Assembly (NCBI GenBank): GCA_022793975.1
Contig: JAAWDW010000031.1
Span: 1-9,770 of the forward strand
Reading direction: 5' to 3'
DNA from: Bacillota bacterium
Lineage (GTDB): Bacteria > Bacillota > Clostridia > Peptostreptococcales > Anaerovoracaceae
DNA: 9,770 bases
In this document: piece after piece, positions 6,663 through 9,770 of the stretch
Numbering within the stretch: position 1 is the stretch's first letter
How the letters are laid out: each line of letters opens with the position of its first letter
The notes under the pieces: generated by a model
The model's input: the letters and a program-made list of their open reading frames with translations, nothing else
Told to the model about the DNA's origin: nothing
Database searches by the model: none
Position numbers and translations under genes: made by a program

Positions 6663-6683
6663 ATATGCTTCTTATCAGCATAT
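6663..6683 (-). other. Inverted repeat directly upstream of the FAD oxidoreductase ribosome site
   Basis: Perfect 7-bp arms ATATGCT and AGCATAT with a 7-base spacer, ending four bases before AGGAGGG. In RNA it would place a hairpin against the ribosome site and could act in mRNA processing or translation control. In DNA it could be an operator: a poor promoter (TTAACA 6706-6701, 18-base spacer, TATGCT 6682-6677) overlaps it. I cannot choose between these. Confidence 0.45.
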
Positions 6684-6753
6684 GAATGAAAGGTCCGATT
6701 TGTTAAAACTGCAAATGTCTCCGCACTTCGGAAATTACAGATTTATTTTACCG

Positions 6754-8118
6754 TTACACCATTTTTTTCGGACAAACCGCAGTATCAAAATCCTCTCCGC
6801 TCATATATCCGAGAGAAATTACGGCTTTGCGCAGTGTAATGTTTTCCTTATATGCTTTTTTTGCCACTTCTGCCGCTTTTTCATATCCGATATGAGGATT
6901 CAGTGCTGTTACAAGCATAAGTGATTTATTTAGATTTTCTTCAATTTTTTCAATGTTCGGCTCGATACCGCATACGCAGTTTACTCTGAAAGAATTCATC
7001 GCATCGGAAAGCAAATTTACGGACTGCAGATAATTATATATGATTACAGGCATAAATACATTAAGCTGAAAATTACCCTGAGATGCGGCAATACCTATTG
7101 CCGCGTCATTTCCAAGCACTTGCACGGCAGCCATAGTAAGAGCTTCGCATTGTGTAGGATTAACCTTACCCGGCATTATCGAGCTTCCCGGCTCGTTTTC
7201 CGGTATATGCAGTTCTCCAATACCGCACCGCGGTCCGCTGGCAAGCCATCTTATATCATTTGCTGTCTTCATTAAATCGGCAGCAAGAGCTTTTAGTGCT
7301 CCATGAGAAAATACTATTGCGTCTTTTGAAGTGAGTGCGTGGAATTTATTTTCCGCCGTTCTGAATTTATATCCTGTAAATTCGGCAATTTTGGCGGCAG
7401 CGGCTTCTGCAAAACCGGCAGGAGCATTAAGCCCTGTACCGACAGCCGTGCCTCCGAGTGCAAGCGCAAGCAGTCCGTCTTCAGATATTTTTATCATCTT
7501 TCTGCATTCGCGCAGCATAGCCGAAAACGCCGAAATTTCCTGTCCCAGTGTGAGTGGTGTTGCATCCTGCAGATGCGTTCTTCCCGTCTTTATTATATCT
7601 CTGTACTCAACCGAAAGTCTGTCGAACTCTGCAGTCAGTGCATCAAGCGCCGGCAGCAGCTTTTCTTCAATCACCGTCACTGCAGCAATATGCATAGCCG
7701 AGGGAAAAGTATCGTTTGAACTTTGAGATTTATTTACATCGTCATTAGGATGAAGCTGCGTTCCCGTAACTTCGCTGCCGCGTCTTGCAATGACTTCATT
7801 CACGTTCATATTTGTCTGCGTTCCGCTTCCTGTCTGCCAAACTGCAAGCGGAAAATGCTCTATACCGAGCTGCTCTAAAATAATTTCATTGCAGACTCCG
7901 GAAATAGCATATGCTTTTTCCTGTGAAAGTACTCCTATCTCGGCATTGACGACCGCCGCCGCTTTTTTGAGTATGGCAAACGCATGTATTATTTCCGGCG
8001 GCATTTTTTCCGTACCTATTTTAAAGTTATCAAAACTTCTCTGTGTCTGTGCTCCCCAATATTTATCTGCCGGCACTTTGACCGTGCCCATCGTATCGTG
8101 TTCTTCTCTGTATTCCAT
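6754..8118 (-). CDS. fumC: Class II fumarate hydratase (fumarase C)
   Basis: Interconverts fumarate and L-malate in the cytoplasm; this class needs no iron-sulfur cluster and is oxygen stable. The 454-residue length is typical. The fumarase/aspartase signature GSSIMPGKVNP is at 311-321 and includes the mobile-loop serine (about Ser312). The TGSGTQTNMNVNE segment is at 96-108, the B-site HPNDDVN at 123-129, and the catalytic histidine of THLQDATP is about His182. The TQCEA that follows the signature favours fumarase over aspartase. The start is the ATG at 8118 (MEYREEHDTMG, the normal family N-terminus) with AAGGTGA seven bases upstream; a 19-residue upstream extension has no support. It lies 97 bases after the malic enzyme gene on the same strand, so the two together connect pyruvate, malate and fumarate. 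Confidence 0.96.
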   Translation of the reverse strand: MEYREEHDTMGTVKVPADKYWGAQTQRSFDNFKIGTEKMPPEIIHAFAILKKAAAVVNAEIGVLSQEKAYAISGVCNEIILEQLGIEHFPLAVWQTGSGTQTNMNVNEVIARRGSEVTGTQLHPNDDVNKSQSSNDTFPSAMHIAAVTVIEEKLLPALDALTAEFDRLSVEYRDIIKTGRTHLQDATPLTLGQEISAFSAMLRECRKMIKISEDGLLALALGGTAVGTGLNAPAGFAEAAAAKIAEFTGYKFRTAENKFHALTSKDAIVFSHGALKALAADLMKTANDIRWLASGPRCGIGELHIPENEPGSSIMPGKVNPTQCEALTMAAVQVLGNDAAIGIAASQGNFQLNVFMPVIIYNYLQSVNLLSDAMNSFRVNCVCGIEPNIEKIEENLNKSLMLVTALNPHIGYEKAAEVAKKAYKENITLRKAVISLGYMSGEDFDTAVCPKKMV

Positions 8119-8125
8119 ATATAAT

Positions 8126-8132
8126 TCACCTT
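8126..8132 (-). promoter_or_regulatory. fumC ribosome binding site (decides the start)
   Basis: AAGGTGA on the minus strand, seven bases before the ATG at 8118. It supports this start over the longer open frame reaching 8175. Confidence 0.65.
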
Positions 8133-8202
8133 TTGTACTGTTTGTCCTCAAACACCGCAATGAGACCGTAACCAATCATAAAATCCTTGTAAAATCAATA
8201 TT

Positions 8203-8227
8203 AATCGTATATATGCTATATACGATT
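8203..8227. repeat. 25-base palindrome across the malic enzyme stop codon
   Basis: Arms AATCGTATATA (8203-8213) and TATATACGATT (8217-8227) are perfect complements with a 3-base centre. The malic enzyme TAG (8218-8216) lies inside it. The minus-strand RNA would form an 11-bp AU-rich hairpin followed by AAUAUUGAUUUU, which is a poor terminator. It may be an operator or a processing site between malic enzyme and fumC. Confidence 0.6.
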
Positions 8228-9385
8228 TAATCCCAACTTTACAGCTTCTGCCGCCACCGCAGCTGCTATTGCTTCTGCTGCTCTCGGATCAAACGCATCG
8301 GGCAGTACATAATCGGCTTTAAGTTCGGAGACAGGAATTATATCGGCAAGCGCAATCGCAGCCGCTTCTTTCATTGAATCTGTCACACTGCTTGCTCTTA
8401 CTGAAAGCAGTCCTTTAAATACTCCCGGAAATGCAAGCACATTATTGACTTGATTTGGAAAATCCGATCTACCCGTTCCTACTACCGCAGCGCCGGCGGC
8501 TTTAGCCTTATCCGGCATAATTTCCGGTACAGGGTTTGCCATCGCAAATACTATCGCATCCTTTGCCATAGATCGCACCATCTCTTCTGTCACTATGTCC
8601 GGTTTCGAAACTCCGATAAATACATCTGCACCGACAAGCGCATCTGCAAGCGTTCCCTGCATCTTGTCTCTATTCGTAATCCTGCTCATTTCTTCCTGCA
8701 CCGGATTATTGGTAGGACAGCCCTCGTAAATAATGCCATGACTGCCGCACATTATAACTTCTCCAAAGCCCATCTGCAGTACAAGTTTAGCAATGGCGAC
8801 ACCGGCAGCGCCCGCTCCGCATATTACTATCTTCTGTTCTCCCATTTTCCTGCCTGTAAATCGCACAGCATTAAGCAGCCCTGCCGCTACAATAATAGCG
8901 GTACCATGCTGATCATCGTGGAAAATTGGTATATCGCATCTTTTTTTCAGTTCCTCTTCAATTTCAAAACATCTCGGCGCGGAAATATCCTCAAGATTTA
9001 TTCCTCCAAAGCTCTTAGAAATATTTGCTATAGTATCTGCAATTACCTGTGGATCTTTTGAGTCCACACATATCGGAAAAGCATCTATTCCCGCAAATCT
9101 CTTGAAAAGAGCACATTTTCCCTCCATAACAGGCATACCCGCGGCAGGACCTATATCTCCGAGACCAAGTACTGCTGTTCCGTCTGTTATTACGGCCACA
9201 AGATTGCCCTTTCTCGTATATTCATAAGCCAGCGACTCATCCTTCGCTATCTCAAGACAAGGCTCGGCCACTCCCGGAGTATATGCCGTTGCCAAATCTT
9301 CTTTATTTTCTATTTTTGCTCTGGCAATAACCTCTATCTTACCTTTCCACTCCAGATGTTTTTGTATCGCTTTCGATTTTTCCAT
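8216..9385 (-). CDS. Malic enzyme (malate dehydrogenase, oxaloacetate-decarboxylating)
   Basis: Oxidatively decarboxylates L-malate to pyruvate and CO2, reducing NAD(P)+. The 389-residue length fits the short bacterial malic enzymes. The catalytic tyrosine is Tyr35 (TAYTPGVAEP) and the catalytic lysine Lys90 (VMEGKCALFK). Metal ligands are Glu132 and Asp133 (NLEDISAPRCF) and Asp158 (FHDDQHGTA). The cofactor-binding motif GAGAAG lies at 190-195. The end of the second Rossmann strand reads MCGSHG (212-217), where I expect an acidic CDxxG in most relatives, so cofactor preference cannot be assigned. The ATG at 9385 (MEKSKAIQ) has GGAGGA six bases upstream; the longer open frame to 9463 is rejected. 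The gene follows a structured leader driven by a consensus promoter, and fumC lies downstream. In fermenting anaerobes the enzyme may also run towards malate. Confidence 0.95.
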   Translation of the reverse strand: MEKSKAIQKHLEWKGKIEVIARAKIENKEDLATAYTPGVAEPCLEIAKDESLAYEYTRKGNLVAVITDGTAVLGLGDIGPAAGMPVMEGKCALFKRFAGIDAFPICVDSKDPQVIADTIANISKSFGGINLEDISAPRCFEIEEELKKRCDIPIFHDDQHGTAIIVAAGLLNAVRFTGRKMGEQKIVICGAGAAGVAIAKLVLQMGFGEVIMCGSHGIIYEGCPTNNPVQEEMSRITNRDKMQGTLADALVGADVFIGVSKPDIVTEEMVRSMAKDAIVFAMANPVPEIMPDKAKAAGAAVVGTGRSDFPNQVNNVLAFPGVFKGLLSVRASSVTDSMKEAAAIALADIIPVSELKADYVLPDAFDPRAAEAIAAAVAAEAVKLGLNRI

Positions 9386-9550
9386 TTCTGTTCCTCCGCA
9401 TTTATTCTTTATAAACCGCGTATTTATAATAATTTTTATACGACTGCTTGTCCCAAACAGCAAGCTGTGACTGCCGCATATTCCGACCTGCTGTCAAAAC
9501 ATGCGGCATCTCAAAGTATCCGCATTAATCTTGTTCATTGTACTTTTTAT
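9386..9550 (-). ncRNA. Structured 5' leader of malic enzyme mRNA, candidate regulatory RNA
   Basis: About 165 bases from the predicted transcript start to the ATG. In RNA order it holds ATGCGG (9525-9520), TGCCGCAT (9508-9501), ATGCGGCA (9479-9472) and ATGCGG (9401-9396). The last runs straight into the ribosome site GGAGGA (9397-9392). The single CCGCAT could pair with any one of the three, which would give mutually exclusive hairpins, one of them hiding the ribosome site. The best pairing is the 8-bp stem TGCCGCAT/ATGCGGCA with a 21-base loop. No known riboswitch class was recognised. The repeats are seen; the switching is inferred. Confidence 0.4.
9435..9463 (-). promoter_or_regulatory. 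Possible second promoter close to malic enzyme
   Basis: TTGCTG (9463-9458), a 17-base spacer and TATAAA (9440-9435) on the minus strand. The -35 box is poor and lies within the small palindrome ACAGC-AA-GCTGT (9457-9468, plus-strand reading). It could give a short-leader transcript that escapes the upstream structure. Confidence 0.3.
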
Positions 9551-9556
9551 CACTAT

Positions 9557-9585
9557 ATTATACAAAAAACACTTTTGTTTGTCAA
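9557..9585 (-). promoter_or_regulatory. Consensus vegetative promoter for the malic enzyme unit
   Basis: On the minus strand TTGACA (9585-9580), a spacer of exactly 17 bases and TATAAT (9562-9557): a perfect match to the housekeeping sigma-factor consensus. The -35 box overlaps the stop codon of the upstream gene. The transcript should start near 9550 and read through the leader into malic enzyme. Confidence 0.85.
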
Positions 9586-9770
9586 AGTTTCTCCGTAGGC
9601 ACAAATCCGCTGCATTTGCACATTTTAAATGTTCTTCCAAAGTCGTCCGTATATGAACATGCCCCGCATATTCCTTCGCCGCAGCACAGTCTGAAATTGT
9701 TGCTTCTTGCATCAATTTTTAGGATTTTTCCTATTTCTTCTATATAGTAATCCGAAGCAAGTACTATCAG
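9582..9770 (-). CDS. C-terminal part of a PyrK/sulfide-dehydrogenase-type electron transfer subunit
   Basis: Only the last 62 residues are in the window; the gene begins beyond the right edge. The reading frame from 9770 ends in TGA at 9584-9582. A cysteine pattern C30-x4-C35-x2-C38-x12-C51 (counted within the visible part), with LCCGEGICGACS, matches the C-terminal 2Fe-2S site of flavoprotein reductase subunits such as dihydroorotate dehydrogenase subunit PyrK and related NAD(P)H:ferredoxin or sulfide dehydrogenase subunits. Two extra cysteines (C29, C53) flank the set. The preceding helix, YYIEEIGKILKI, fits the end of the NAD-binding domain. Which redox partner it serves cannot be told from this fragment. 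It is on the same strand as malic enzyme, 196 bases upstream, but a strong new promoter begins at its stop codon. Confidence 0.7.
   Translation of the reverse strand: MIVLASDYYIEEIGKILKIDARSNNFRLCCGEGICGACSYTDDFGRTFKMCKCSGFVPTEKL

Noticed and set aside
6720..6745. Terminator after fumC (TCCG/CGGA hairpin)
   Set aside because: The stem is four base pairs with no T-run, so read-through into the FAD oxidoreductase gene is more likely.
8119..8175. 19-residue N-terminal extension of fumarase
   Set aside because: The family starts at MEYR; the extension has no ribosome site at its ATG and does not resemble fumarases.
9386..9463. 26-residue N-terminal extension of malic enzyme
   Set aside because: It reads through the GGAGGA ribosome site and the structured leader; the family start MEKSKAIQ fits the ATG at 9385.
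9560..9590. Terminator after the PyrK-like gene (ACTTT/AAAGT hairpin then TTTTTT)
   Set aside because: The stem is only 5 bp of mostly A-T pairs, and the same bases form the perfect consensus promoter, which explains the T-run better.

Overview
The window looks like chromosomal DNA from a fermentative anaerobic Firmicute of class Clostridia. The best evidence is a SCIFF precursor peptide (six cysteines in forty-five residues) with its radical-SAM maturase, a pair found almost throughout Clostridia. Strong GGAGG-type ribosome sites, moderately low G+C, an RsgI-like membrane protein with PepSY repeats and oxygen-independent C4-acid enzymes fit this. No phage, insertion sequence, CRISPR array, tRNA or rRNA was seen.

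Left part (1-1480, minus strand): a SCIFF RiPP cluster read leftwards. A clear promoter (1449-1477) and a 5' hairpin precede the 49-residue precursor scfA. A hairpin terminator separates it from scfB, whose last part lies beyond the left edge. The precursor departs from the usual family sequence in two ways: a seventh cysteine at position 13, and Gly where the thioether acceptor Thr37 is expected.

Next (1480-3150): a 280-base AT-rich divergent control region with overlapping inverted repeats, then a plus-strand 12-helix MFS transporter of unknown substrate. A hairpin terminator at 3104-3142 closes it and probably works from both sides, because the next gene converges on it.

The rest (3165-9770) is all minus strand, so it is read from right to left. 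At the right edge is the C-terminus of an iron-sulfur flavoprotein reductase subunit of the PyrK / sulfide dehydrogenase type. A consensus promoter (TTGACA-N17-TATAAT, 9557-9585) overlaps its stop codon. It starts a roughly 165-base structured leader, then malic enzyme, class II fumarase, a FAD-dependent oxidoreductase with a CxxCxxxC motif, an RsgI-like/PepSY membrane protein and an RluB-type pseudouridine synthase. Gaps are 41-108 bases and no strong terminator separates these genes, so some or all may be co-transcribed.

Malic enzyme and fumarase together link pyruvate, malate and fumarate, the C4 branch of fermentation. The flanking flavoprotein genes may belong to the same redox economy, but that is inference. 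The points most worth a second look are the altered SCIFF core, the RsgI-type autoproteolysis module without a cytoplasmic anti-sigma domain, and the malic enzyme leader, in which one CCGCAT can pair with three ATGCGG copies, one of them at the ribosome site.
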